Assembly: GCF_023502205.1 (NCBI RefSeq) | Contig: NZ_JAMFLG010000019.1 | Span: forward strand, 1-64,000 | Direction of reading: 5' to 3' | DNA from: Aquiflexum sp. TKW24L | Lineage (GTDB): Bacteria; Bacteroidota; Bacteroidia; Cytophagales; Cyclobacteriaceae | DNA: 64,000 nt | Program-made: the position numbers and the translations under genes | The notes under the pieces: model-generated | What the model was told of the DNA's origin: nothing | What the model saw: only the letters and a program-made list of their open reading frames with translations | The model's database searches: none | In this document: positions 17,801 to 26,982 of the stretch, in pieces | How positions within the stretch are numbered: the stretch's first letter is position 1 | Layout of the letters: every line of letters starts with the position of its first letter

Positions 17801-18619
17801 TTATAACCTTTCAAGGTAACTTTCCACACTCGCCAAAACCATAGGGTCTTTGCTCATGCTTTCAACCAACTCGAATTGCTGTTTTGCTTTGTTATTTTGC
17901 TTGGATTCGAAGTAGCTTACGCCAAGGTAAAACTGACCCTCCACATTGTTAGGGTGGTGTTTTACCAATTCTTCAAATCTTTCTCCAGCTCTTTTGTACT
18001 GCCCTGACTGCATTGACAAGACACCCATGTTGAAGAGTCCATCCTCGTTGGTCGGGTCTTCCTCCAACACCTCCCTTAGCATGGTGATTCCCTGCATAGG
18101 GTTGGCGGAAGAGACGTATGTCATGGCCATTTTTGTTTTCAGGTCAAGACGTTTTGGATCTTTTTCCAAAACTTTACCGAGGTAAGTACGGGTTTTTTCA
18201 GCAAGAAGCGAAACTTTTTCTTGATCTAAGGCAAAAGTGTAGGCTTCATAATATGCAGCCCCTGCTTTTTCCCAACTTTCGGAAGTTTCAAGTTTTACTG
18301 CAACCAAATCAAATATATAGGCAGCACTGTCAAACTTTCCTGCTTTGATGTAAAGCGAAGCAATTTCGTCTGACAATTTTGAGACTTTTCCCTTATCGTC
18401 TTCTGTTTCCAGATCAGTTAATAATTCCTTTAGAATACTTCTGTCCCCCGCGTCCATAGGTGAATCATGGATTTCAACACCAGAGTCTCGAGAGGAGGTC
18501 TTATCATCTGTGATTTCAGTGTTGCCCTCTTCATTGTCTACCACAATCCGGGGAAGAGAATAAAGAACAGCAATCATTGATACCCCAAGGATTAAAACTA
18601 GGATTTGGGATTTTTTCAT
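17801..18619 (-). CDS. membrane-anchored tetratricopeptide repeat protein
   Basis: A 272-residue protein with one N-terminal membrane segment (about 5-24), an acidic linker (about 28-55), then several TPR units from about 70 to 270. Clear repeats include PTNEDGLFNMGVLSMQSGQY and PNNVEGQFYLGVSYFESKQN, with the Gly-Tyr-Ala-Pro spacing of TPR motifs. TPRs mediate protein contacts; the partner is unknown. It sits between HU and the bS22-like gene on the same strand, as I recall from related Bacteroidota. A hairpin after HU may separate its transcription from that gene. Confidence 0.88.
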   Translation of the reverse strand: MKKSQILVLILGVSMIAVLYSLPRIVVDNEEGNTEITDDKTSSRDSGVEIHDSPMDAGDRSILKELLTDLETEDDKGKVSKLSDEIASLYIKAGKFDSAAYIFDLVAVKLETSESWEKAGAAYYEAYTFALDQEKVSLLAEKTRTYLGKVLEKDPKRLDLKTKMAMTYVSSANPMQGITMLREVLEEDPTNEDGLFNMGVLSMQSGQYKRAGERFEELVKHHPNNVEGQFYLGVSYFESKQNNKAKQQFELVESMSKDPMVLASVESYLERL

Positions 18620-18629
18620 AAGGAAAAAA

Positions 18630-18654
18630 GCACTCAGGATTAATCCTGAGGTGC
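18630..18654 (-). terminator. terminator after the HU gene, overlapping its end
   Basis: An almost loop-free palindrome (GCACTCAGGATT / AATCCTGAGGTGC, one bulge) covers the HU stop codon at 18640-18642. Reading the minus strand it is followed by a CTTTTTT run. It may end or attenuate HU transcription before the TPR gene. Confidence 0.7.
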
Positions 18655-18948
18655 TAGTTCTTTGATTTTTTTACTGTTCTTGATTTTTTCAATGAACACC
18701 TTAGAAGGTTTGAAAGATGGCACATAGTGCTCTTCGATCACGATCGCAGTGTTTTTAGAGATATTTCGAGCAATTTTTTTAGCTCTCTTTTTATTCACAA
18801 AGCTGCCAAAGCCTCTTACATAAATATTATCTCCATCTGCCATGGAATCTTTTACCACTTTGAAGAATGCCTCAATTGTTTGAGTTACATCGTCTTTTTG
18901 AATACCGGTTTTGTCCGAAATCTTGGTGATTACTTCTGCTTTAGTCAC
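18640..18948 (-). CDS. HU/IHF family DNA-binding protein
   Basis: A 102-residue nucleoid protein that binds and bends DNA as a dimer. The N-terminal helical half (MTKAEVITKISDKTGIQKDD) and the beta-arm region (DNIYVRGFGSFVNKKRAKKIARN) are typical; SFKPSKVFIEKI closes the fold. It has a C-terminal extension of about ten residues ending in ELAPQD beyond the usual 90. The start is a GTG at 18948. It diverges from mutY with 154 bp between the starts. HU next to RNase G and opposite mutY-ssb-gldE is a conserved Bacteroidota arrangement, as far as I recall. Confidence 0.93.
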   Translation of the reverse strand: MTKAEVITKISDKTGIQKDDVTQTIEAFFKVVKDSMADGDNIYVRGFGSFVNKKRAKKIARNISKNTAIVIEEHYVPSFKPSKVFIEKIKNSKKIKELAPQD

Positions 18949-19102
18949 TGTTTAATGGATTTAATTTATTATCAAATAAGCTTAACGACCTATTAACCAA
19001 CTATTTTTGGGACTGCAAATTTAAAGGAAGCAATCCAATATAAAAACAAAAAGCCCAAAATTAGATTGAAATGTTTAACATTGTCTTAACACCTTAACTG
19101 CG

Positions 19103-20179
19103 TTGATTTTGAATTCCGATCCGTTTGTCCATACTTTATTAGAGTGGTACCCCCATAATAAGCGTGATTTGCCATGGAGAAGCACTAATAACCCATATAT
19201 CATTTGGCTGTCAGAAATCATTCTACAGCAAACAAGAGTGGCGCAAGGACTTCCTTATTTTGAAAAATTTTTGGAAAACTTCCCACATTTAGAAGATTTG
19301 GCCAATGCATCGGAAGAAACAGTCATGAGACTTTGGCAGGGACTTGGTTATTATAGCCGTGCTAGAAACCTACACTTTTGTGCAAAATTCATCAGGGATC
19401 ACCATGACGGGATCTTTCCTGACAATTATCAAGCCCTGATTCAGCTCAAAGGTGTTGGCACATACACAGCAGCTGCCATCGCTTCTTTTGCCTTTGATGA
19501 AGCTGTCGCGGTCGTAGATGGCAATGTCTTTAGGGCTTTGGCGAGATACTTTGGTATTGCTACAGACATAGCTGGGAATATGGGAAAAAAGGAATTCGAA
19601 GCCTTGGCCAACACCCTCATTCCAAAAGACAGACCGGCAGAATTCAACCAAGCCATCATGGAATTCGGCGCGTTGCAGTGCGTTCCAAAAAATCCTGATT
19701 GTGCCAATTGCCCGATGAGATTAGGATGCGTTGCTTTCAAGAATGATTTGGTGGATTCGCTACCTGTCAAAATCAAAAAGCTGAAGATCAAAGAAAGATA
19801 CTTTAGATATTCCTATATCGTATGTGATGGGGAGGTAGTCGTAAAGCGCAGAGGTGAAGGGGATATTTGGCAAGGACTTCATGATTTTCCGATGCAGGAA
19901 TTATCCGAGGCGTCTGAAACAAGTGACGAAAGGGTTTATATCGAAGAATCGAAAGATTTTAAGACAAATACTGTCATGGAATCTGAGAAGTGGTACAAAC
20001 ACATCCTTACCCATCAAAGAATTTTCGCCAACTTTACAACTCTGATTGTCCCAAAAGAAAATAGAAATAATCTTCAAGAATGGACAAATTCCAATGGATT
20101 CCAGTTGGTAAGCTCAGAAAAACTGGATGAGTTGGGAAAACCTAGATTAATTGTTAAATTTTTGGAGGATCAGAAATAA
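19103..20179 (+). CDS. mutY: A/G-specific adenine DNA glycosylase MutY
   Basis: Removes adenine mispaired with 8-oxoguanine, preventing G-to-T changes. The 358-residue protein shows the catalytic Glu in SEIILQQTRV near 36, the helix-hairpin-helix LKGVGTYTAAAIASFAF with catalytic Asp in VVDGNVFR near 139, and an iron-sulfur loop with the exact C-X6-C-X2-C-X5-C spacing in CVPKNPDCANCPMRLGC near 193-209. The C-terminal third is the MutT-like 8-oxoG recognition domain. The start is a TTG at 19103, with a second TTG two codons later; no ATG lies upstream near the conserved NKRDLPWR start. It probably forms a transcription unit with ssb and gldE. Confidence 0.95.
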   Translation: MILNSDPFVHTLLEWYPHNKRDLPWRSTNNPYIIWLSEIILQQTRVAQGLPYFEKFLENFPHLEDLANASEETVMRLWQGLGYYSRARNLHFCAKFIRDHHDGIFPDNYQALIQLKGVGTYTAAAIASFAFDEAVAVVDGNVFRALARYFGIATDIAGNMGKKEFEALANTLIPKDRPAEFNQAIMEFGALQCVPKNPDCANCPMRLGCVAFKNDLVDSLPVKIKKLKIKERYFRYSYIVCDGEVVVKRRGEGDIWQGLHDFPMQELSEASETSDERVYIEESKDFKTNTVMESEKWYKHILTHQRIFANFTTLIVPKENRNNLQEWTNSNGFQLVSSEKLDELGKPRLIVKFLEDQK

Positions 20180-20229
20180 TTATTAAATTAAAGACAAAGT
20201 TTTCGTCAACAATATAAACAAACAAAAAT

Positions 20230-20673
20230 ATGGCCGGAGTAAACAAAGTCATTTTAGTAGGCAATTTAGGGGCAGATCCTGAAGTGAAGCATTTGGAGGG
20301 GGATAAAGTAGTGGCTCATGTTAGTCTCGCTACAAAAGAAACATATAAGGATAAATCAGGAAACCGTGTTGAAAATACGGAATGGCATGATTTGGAGCTT
20401 TGGGATGGACAAGCCCGAATCGCGGAGCAATACCTGAAAAAAGGCATGCAACTTTTTGTAGAGGGGAAAATAAAAACAGATACTTGGCAGGATGACCAAG
20501 GTCAAAACAGAAAAAGGACTAAAATCCGAGTATTAAGTTTTACCATGCTGGGAGGTAAACCTGAAGGTTCAGGGCAGTCATCTACGCCATCAAATTACAA
20601 TACAAATCAACCAGCTAATAGACCTTCTACTGTAAGTGAACCACCAATGGAAGATGATGATTTGCCCTTCTAA
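20230..20673 (+). CDS. ssb: single-stranded DNA-binding protein
   Basis: A 147-residue SSB with one OB-fold domain (about 1-108) starting MAGVNKVILVGNLGADPEV, with the TEWHDLELWDGQARIAEQYL core. A flexible Gln/Ser/Asn/Pro-rich linker follows (about 112-138), then an acidic tip EDDDLPF that recruits repair and replication partners. It lies 50 bp after mutY and 63 bp before gldE on the same strand. Confidence 0.97.
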   Translation: MAGVNKVILVGNLGADPEVKHLEGDKVVAHVSLATKETYKDKSGNRVENTEWHDLELWDGQARIAEQYLKKGMQLFVEGKIKTDTWQDDQGQNRKRTKIRVLSFTMLGGKPEGSGQSSTPSNYNTNQPANRPSTVSEPPMEDDDLPF

Positions 20674-20736
20674 ATCAAAAAGTTGAAAATTTCCTGAGTA
20701 TTTGATTAATTTTGTGTCGATCATATTCTGGAATTA

Positions 20737-22086
20737 ATGGAAGACCCATACCCGAGTCTTATTTTACTGGCTGAAATTGTTGAGGTTTCAGCCAGTTACA
20801 TATTGTTTAACTCGCTGATTTTTATTTTGCTTTTGATTGCCTCAGGCTTGATTTCCGGCTCGGAAGTAGCTTTTTTTTCCTTGAATTCTGATGATATTGC
20901 CTCCTTTGACGAAAAAGCAGATTCAAGAGCGACCAAGGTCATTTTGCTCGTCGAATCACCAAAAAATCTTCTCAGTACCATCCTGATTTTAAATAATCTT
21001 ATCAACATAGGAATAGTTACGCTCACGACTTTTATAACCTGGAAGTTTTTTGGGCTCAATGCCACGGGAATATTGGTCATTTTGGTACAGACCATAGGGG
21101 TCACTTTTGCCATAGTTTTCTTTGGTGAAATTGTTCCAAAAGTCTACGCTACAAAAGCGAAACTTGAGTTTTCGCTCATGATGGCTCCCATAATATACTT
21201 TTTTTCTATAGTGATGCGACCCTTGTCCGCATTTTTGATGGCGATCAGTACAGTGGTTGAAAAAAGGATCGTCAAAAAGGGGTATTCCCTGTCAGTCGAT
21301 GAACTCCATCAGGCATTGGAAATCACCACAGAAGATACTTCTGATGAGGAAAAGGACATTCTCAAAGGAATTGTAAACTTTGGTACACTCTCAGTCAAGC
21401 AGGTAATGCAATCAAGGATGGATATTACTGCCATTGAAATCGACATGGATTTCCATGAACTGTTGGATAAAATCAACAAGAGCGGATATTCACGAATTCC
21501 TGTTTTCAGAGAAACCATAGACAATGTAGAAGGGATTTTATATATAAAAGACCTGCTGCCACATATCGATCAGGATGAAAATTTTGAATGGCACGCAATG
21601 ATCCGGAAAGGTTTTTTCGTCCCGGAAAATAAAAAGGTGGACACACTTCTCAAGGATTTTCAAAAGAAAAGGGTTCATATGGCCATCGTGGTTGATGAAT
21701 ATGGGGGAACATCAGGATTGGTGACCTTGGAAGACCTGATTGAAGAAATCATTGGGGAGATCAATGATGAATTTGACGACATTGAAGACTATTACTTCAA
21801 AGAATTAGATCCTACGACTTTTATATTTGAAGGTAAAATTTCTTTGAATGACTTCTGCAAAAAGCTGGAGCTGGATCAGCAAATGTTTGACGAGGTCAAG
21901 GGAGAAAGTGAATCATTAGGCGGAATGTTGCTTGAAATTAATTCAAGCTTTCCAAAAAATGGAACGAAAATAACTTTCAATAATTTTGAGTTTACTATTC
22001 TGGCTGTTGACACCAAAAAGATCAAAAAGGTAAAGGTCAGGATTCTAGGCACCGAGAAGGAAAATGGCGGACATAATCTAGATTAA
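20737..22086 (+). CDS. gldE: gliding-motility-associated protein GldE (CNNM/CBS family)
   Basis: A 449-residue membrane protein of the CNNM/CorC (HlyC) type. It has an N-terminal DUF21 transmembrane region (about 20-185, three to four hydrophobic segments with SGSEVAFFSL near 42), a CBS pair (about 210-340; EYGGTSGLVTLEDLIEEIIG near 325-344 is diagnostic) and a C-terminal CorC_HlyC domain. In Flavobacterium johnsoniae gldE is required for gliding together with the lipoprotein GldD and lies between ssb and gldD. The mutY-ssb-gldE order is kept here, but gldD does not follow: gltB comes next after 404 bp. Related proteins handle Mg2+ or other divalent cations, so an ion-export role is possible. 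Confidence 0.9.
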   Translation: MEDPYPSLILLAEIVEVSASYILFNSLIFILLLIASGLISGSEVAFFSLNSDDIASFDEKADSRATKVILLVESPKNLLSTILILNNLINIGIVTLTTFITWKFFGLNATGILVILVQTIGVTFAIVFFGEIVPKVYATKAKLEFSLMMAPIIYFFSIVMRPLSAFLMAISTVVEKRIVKKGYSLSVDELHQALEITTEDTSDEEKDILKGIVNFGTLSVKQVMQSRMDITAIEIDMDFHELLDKINKSGYSRIPVFRETIDNVEGILYIKDLLPHIDQDENFEWHAMIRKGFFVPENKKVDTLLKDFQKKRVHMAIVVDEYGGTSGLVTLEDLIEEIIGEINDEFDDIEDYYFKELDPTTFIFEGKISLNDFCKKLELDQQMFDEVKGESESLGGMLLEINSSFPKNGTKITFNNFEFTILAVDTKKIKKVKVRILGTEKENGGHNLD

Positions 22087-22490
22087 GGACTATCATTCAT
22101 AGAATATTATTCTTTACTATTTCCGAAAACATTATTTTTATTCTTTAAATTGAATCTCTGATAACTTTTCATGGATTCACTTTTACTTTTTACGATATAA
22201 AAAATTTAAATAAATTTTCCTTTTTTTGACTTAATCCAAAATTTGTAATTTTCTTCTTTAATTTCAAATATTTGGCTCAAATACAATGTAAAATTTGAGT
22301 TTATTCGGTTTTTATTCTTAAAGTAGGTTTAAAAAATCACCACATAATAATTTTTATAAAGTGTAAACATATCTCTATTTAGGTACAAACTATGTATTTA
22401 TAAGGCTGTTTCATTGCTTGTATTTTAAAAAACACAATTTTTTTTGTAATATTCGCAACAAATTCTTGAAACCTATTAACCCCGATTATA
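22087..22490. other. 404-bp AT-rich gap before gltB
   Basis: Very AT-rich DNA with many A- and T-runs and no plausible ORF, hairpin terminator or repeat that I can support. It should contain the end of the gldE transcript and the promoter and leader of gltBD. No known riboswitch sequence was recognised. Confidence 0.5.
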
Positions 22491-25400
22491 ATGAATAATG
22501 GACTTTATCATGAGGAATTCGAACATGATTCCTGCGGTATTGGTGCTGTCGTGAACATCAAAGGCCTCAAAAGCCATGAGACCATCAGCGATGCACTCAA
22601 TATGCTCAGCAATATGGAACATAGAGGAGGAAGGGGCAGTGATCCAAAGACGGGTGATGGCGCAGGCATTTTAATTCAAATTCCTCATTCTTTTCTCAAA
22701 GAAGTAACAACAAGGGCAGGATTTCAATTGCCGGAAAAAGGAAGCTATGGGGTTGGAATGACTTTTTTTCCCAAAAATAAACAGCTCTATAAAAAATCGA
22801 AAGAACAGCTTAACCAAATCATAGAAGAACTGGGTTTTAACCTGATTGGATATCGAAATGTCCCGGTGGATGAAACTGTTCCCGGTTCAGGGGCTTTAGA
22901 TGTGATGCCCAATATTGAGATGGTTTTTGTTACGCACAAAAACGGACTGTGTGGCCTCGAGCTCGAAAGAAAACTTTATGTTTTAAGAAATTATTCCTCA
23001 AAAACAATAAACCTTGCAATTCCCGGAGTCAATTCGGCTTTTTATTTTGCGAGCTTCTCAGCATTTACCTTGATATATAAAGGTCAGCTAAGAACCGATC
23101 AGGTGCTTCCGTTTTACAAAGATCTCCAAAATAAAAATATTACTTCAGGATTGGCCATCGTCCATTCTAGATTCTCTACCAATACTTTCCCAAATTGGAG
23201 ATTGGCACAGCCATTCAGATACCTTTCCCATAATGGTGAGATCAACACCATCCGCGGAAATCTCAATAAAATGAAGTCCAAAGAGACTTTGATGCGCTCA
23301 ATCCACTTTTCAGATGACGAGCTATCAAAGCTCATGCCCATCACCAACAAGAAAAACTCCGATAGTGCAAATCTCGATGCCATGGTGGAGTTGCTGACAC
23401 TGAGCGGTAGGACACTTCCACATGTGATGATGATGATGGTGCCTGAGGCATGGCAGGACAATCAGATGATGGACAAAGACCGTAAGGCATTCTATAAATT
23501 TCATGCTTCCCTAATGGAGCCTTGGGATGGACCGGCCGCCTTGTTGTTCACAGATGGCAAATCGCTTGGTGCGACTTTGGATAGAAACGGACTGAGACCT
23601 TTACGTTATTTCATAACCAATGACGACAGGTTGATTTTATCCTCCGAAGCTGGGGCATTACCGATTAGGGAGGCTACCATCAAAGAAAAAGGAAGAATCA
23701 GTCCGGGAAGAATGCTTTGGGCAGATCTGGAAAAAGGAAAAATCTCCTTTGATGATGAGATCAAATCTTCTGTCTGCGACAACAAACCCTATGAGGCTTG
23801 GGTAAGGGAAGAGCGTCTCAAACTAAGATCAATGCCTGACCCGGTTATATTGGAGCATCCTTATACCACAGAAGAAATAAAAAAACGCCAAACCGTATTT
23901 GGTTACACCTCGGAGGAATTGAAAGTAATCCTTTCACCGATGGGCGAGGCCGGTTATGAGGCAGTCGGTTCGATGGGGGCAGATACGCCTTTAGCGGTAC
24001 TTTCCAAACAGAGTCAGCATATTTCTAATTACTTCAAACAATTATTTGCCCAAGTCAGTAACCCACCGATCGATCCGATCAGGGAAAGATTAGTCATGTC
24101 ATTGTTTACCAGAATCGGAGAAAGCCATAATATCTTGGCTGAAAGTCCCCGTCACACAAGACAAATCCACATTTCTCAGCCAGTATTGCTCAATGAGGAT
24201 TTGGAAAAAATCAAGCATCTCGAAGATCAGGGATATAGAACAGTCACGCTTTACGGTCATTTTGAAACAGATCATCAGCCGGGAAGGTTACTTGAGGCCC
24301 TCAACCATCTCTGCAAAGAAGCTGAAGGAGCGATTTATGCCGGAAAGAATATCATTATTATTTCAGATAGAAAAAGCACCGAATCGAAGGCTCCAATTCC
24401 GACCCTTCTAGCTATTGGAGCGGTTCATCATCACTTGGTCAAAAAGAAACTAAGAACCCGTGCAGGTCTTGTAGTAGAAGCTGGAGATATCCGGGAAACC
24501 CACCATTTCGCAACAGTGATCGGTTATGGTGCTTCGGCCATCAACCCTTATTTGGCTTTGGAATCATTGATCCACTTGAATGAAAAAGGTGCTTTTGCTA
24601 AAGACATCCCACAAAATCAACTTTTCTACAACTTCCAAAAAGCGGTGGGAAGCGGGCTTCTGAAGGTACTCTCCAAAATGGGAATCAGTACGCTACAGTC
24701 CTATCAGGGCTCGCAGATTTTTGAAGCCATAGGTCTTGGACCTGAAGTCATTGACAGGTGTTTCAAAGGAACTGTAAGTAGGATTTCAGGGATTTCATTT
24801 GATGAATTGGCAGAAGAGGTGCTCATCCGACACCATGCTGCCTATCAAACTGAGAGTCCAATTTTGGAAACAGGAGGTGTGTATCAGTGGAAAAGAAGGG
24901 GTGAGAAACACATGTTCAATCCTGAAACCATCCACTTACTTCAGAAGTCGACCAAACTCAATGATTATGGGATGTACAAGAAATTCGCCCAGAAGATCAA
25001 CGAGCAAACAAAAGATGCTTTGACGCTGAGGGGTTTATTTGAATTTAAGAAAAGAATCTCCATTCCCATTGATGAAGTTGAGCCGGTTGAATCAATTCTA
25101 AAAAGATTTGCAACTGGTGCAATGTCATTCGGATCTATTTCCCATGAAGCGCATTCCACATTGGCTATTGCCATGAACAGGATTGGTGCCAAAAGCAATA
25201 GCGGTGAAGGAGGAGAAGACGAAATCCGTTTTGAAAAGAAAGAAAATGGGGATTGGGAAAGATCTGCTATCAAACAGGTTGCCTCAGGAAGATTTGGGGT
25301 GACGAGCAACTACCTCACCAATGCTGCCGAGCTGCAGATCAAAATGGCTCAAGGTGCCAAGCCTGGAGAAGGCGGACAGCTTCCTGGCCACAAAGTAGAT

Positions 25401-26981
25401 GAATGGATCGGAAGGGTAAGGCACTCAACTCCCGGAGTTGGGTTGATTTCCCCACCACCTCACCACGATATTTATTCTATTGAGGACTTAGCCCAGCTGA
25501 TCTATGACTTGAAGAATGCAAACAGAAAAGCGAGGATCAATGTCAAGCTTGTTTCCCAAGCTGGTGTTGGAACTGTTGCAGCGGGTGTGGCAAAAGCCAT
25601 GTCTGACGTGATTTTGATCTCAGGCGCAGATGGTGGCACAGGAGCTTCGCCATTGAGTTCGATCAGACATGCGGGATTGCCTTGGGAACTTGGATTATCA
25701 GAAGCACATCAGACGCTTGTCAAAAATAATTTGCGAAGCCGTGTTGTATTGCAGACCGATGGACAATTACGAACCGGAAGGGATATTGCCATCGCCACCT
25801 TACTCGGTGCAGAAGAATGGGGGATTTCTACCGGAGCATTAGTCGTGGAAGGCTGTATCATGATGCGAAAATGCCATCTAAATACTTGCCCTGTTGGTGT
25901 TGCCACACAAGATCCTGAATTGAGGAAGCTCTTTACAGGAGATCCCGACCACGTTGTCAATTACTTTATGTTTTTGGCGCAAGACTTAAGGGAAATAATG
26001 GCTTCACTTGGATTTCATACTATCTGCGAAATGGTCGGACAAGGTGATGTGCTGAAAGCAACAGGCCATATGAACCATTGGAAGTGGGACAAAATAGATT
26101 TGAGCCCAATATTTCACAAAGTAGAAGTCCCTGACCATGTCGGCATCCACAAGCAGATCGATCAGGAATTTGACTTGAAAAACGTATTGGACCGACAGCT
26201 GATCCAAGCGGCAATCCCTGCCTTGGAGCAGGCAAGCCCCGTAATCGGTACATTCAAAATCAACAATACAGACAGGACTGTCGGCGCGATGCTGTCCAAT
26301 GAGATTTCCAAAATATATGGAAGTCCAGGATTACCCGAAGACACCATTCATTTCAATTTCTCAGGATCTGCAGGACAGACCTTTGGAGGTTTCCTTGCAA
26401 GAGGAGTCACTTTTGAACTTGAAGGTGAATCCAACGATTACTTTGGAAAAGGGCTTTCGGGCGGCAAATTGATCATTTATCCTAGCCGAAATGCCAGTTT
26501 TGTAGCACATGAAAACATCATTATAGGCAACGTGGCATTTTACGGCGCCACCTCAGGTGAGGCCTATATCAATGGAAAAGGTGGAGAAAGATTCTGTGTG
26601 AGAAACTCCGGGGTCCAAGCCGTGATCGAAGGGATCGGAGACCATGGATGTGAATATATGACCGGCGGTCTTGTAATTAACCTTGGGGAAATCGGAAGGA
26701 ACTTTGGCGCAGGTATGAGTGGCGGTATTGCTTATGTCCTCAAAGATTATATCCATCTGATCAATCAGGAAATGGTCGATCTCGATTCCCTAAACGAGGA
26801 CGATTTTGTAACCATCAAAGAACAGTTGCATAAACACATTTCATTTACAAACAGCCAATTGGCCACGGAATACCTAAGTAATTGGGATGAATACAGGGAA
26901 CGTTTTATCAAAGTGATCCCGCGAGATTACAAAGAAGTATTGAGAAAAAAAGCAGTGGAAAAATCAACAACATTGGTGTAA
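22491..26981 (+). CDS. gltB: glutamate synthase large subunit
   Basis: The 1496-residue alpha subunit of NADPH/NADH-dependent glutamate synthase, which makes two glutamates from glutamine and 2-oxoglutarate. It begins with a class II glutamine amidotransferase domain; the nucleophile Cys15 (DSCGIGAVV) is exposed after removal of a 14-residue propeptide. The central domain and the FMN-binding synthase barrel follow, the latter with GDGGTGASPL-type FMN contacts (SGADGGTGASPLSS near 1045). The 3Fe-4S cysteines are in CIMMRKCHLNTCPVG (C-X5-C-X4-C) near 1122. The GXGXG beta-helix domain covers the last 250 residues. The gene is full length, and gltD starts one base after its stop, so the two are co-transcribed. 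Confidence 0.97.
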   Translation: MNNGLYHEEFEHDSCGIGAVVNIKGLKSHETISDALNMLSNMEHRGGRGSDPKTGDGAGILIQIPHSFLKEVTTRAGFQLPEKGSYGVGMTFFPKNKQLYKKSKEQLNQIIEELGFNLIGYRNVPVDETVPGSGALDVMPNIEMVFVTHKNGLCGLELERKLYVLRNYSSKTINLAIPGVNSAFYFASFSAFTLIYKGQLRTDQVLPFYKDLQNKNITSGLAIVHSRFSTNTFPNWRLAQPFRYLSHNGEINTIRGNLNKMKSKETLMRSIHFSDDELSKLMPITNKKNSDSANLDAMVELLTLSGRTLPHVMMMMVPEAWQDNQMMDKDRKAFYKFHASLMEPWDGPAALLFTDGKSLGATLDRNGLRPLRYFITNDDRLILSSEAGALPIREATIKEKGRISPGRMLWADLEKGKISFDDEIKSSVCDNKPYEAWVREERLKLRSMPDPVILEHPYTTEEIKKRQTVFGYTSEELKVILSPMGEAGYEAVGSMGADTPLAVLSKQSQHISNYFKQLFAQVSNPPIDPIRERLVMSLFTRIGESHNILAESPRHTRQIHISQPVLLNEDLEKIKHLEDQGYRTVTLYGHFETDHQPGRLLEALNHLCKEAEGAIYAGKNIIIISDRKSTESKAPIPTLLAIGAVHHHLVKKKLRTRAGLVVEAGDIRETHHFATVIGYGASAINPYLALESLIHLNEKGAFAKDIPQNQLFYNFQKAVGSGLLKVLSKMGISTLQSYQGSQIFEAIGLGPEVIDRCFKGTVSRISGISFDELAEEVLIRHHAAYQTESPILETGGVYQWKRRGEKHMFNPETIHLLQKSTKLNDYGMYKKFAQKINEQTKDALTLRGLFEFKKRISIPIDEVEPVESILKRFATGAMSFGSISHEAHSTLAIAMNRIGAKSNSGEGGEDEIRFEKKENGDWERSAIKQVASGRFGVTSNYLTNAAELQIKMAQGAKPGEGGQLPGHKVDEWIGRVRHSTPGVGLISPPPHHDIYSIEDLAQLIYDLKNANRKARINVKLVSQAGVGTVAAGVAKAMSDVILISGADGGTGASPLSSIRHAGLPWELGLSEAHQTLVKNNLRSRVVLQTDGQLRTGRDIAIATLLGAEEWGISTGALVVEGCIMMRKCHLNTCPVGVATQDPELRKLFTGDPDHVVNYFMFLAQDLREIMASLGFHTICEMVGQGDVLKATGHMNHWKWDKIDLSPIFHKVEVPDHVGIHKQIDQEFDLKNVLDRQLIQAAIPALEQASPVIGTFKINNTDRTVGAMLSNEISKIYGSPGLPEDTIHFNFSGSAGQTFGGFLARGVTFELEGESNDYFGKGLSGGKLIIYPSRNASFVAHENIIIGNVAFYGATSGEAYINGKGGERFCVRNSGVQAVIEGIGDHGCEYMTGGLVINLGEIGRNFGAGMSGGIAYVLKDYIHLINQEMVDLDSLNEDDFVTIKEQLHKHISFTNSQLATEYLSNWDEYRERFIKVIPRDYKEVLRKKAVEKSTTLV

Positions 26982-26982
26982 G

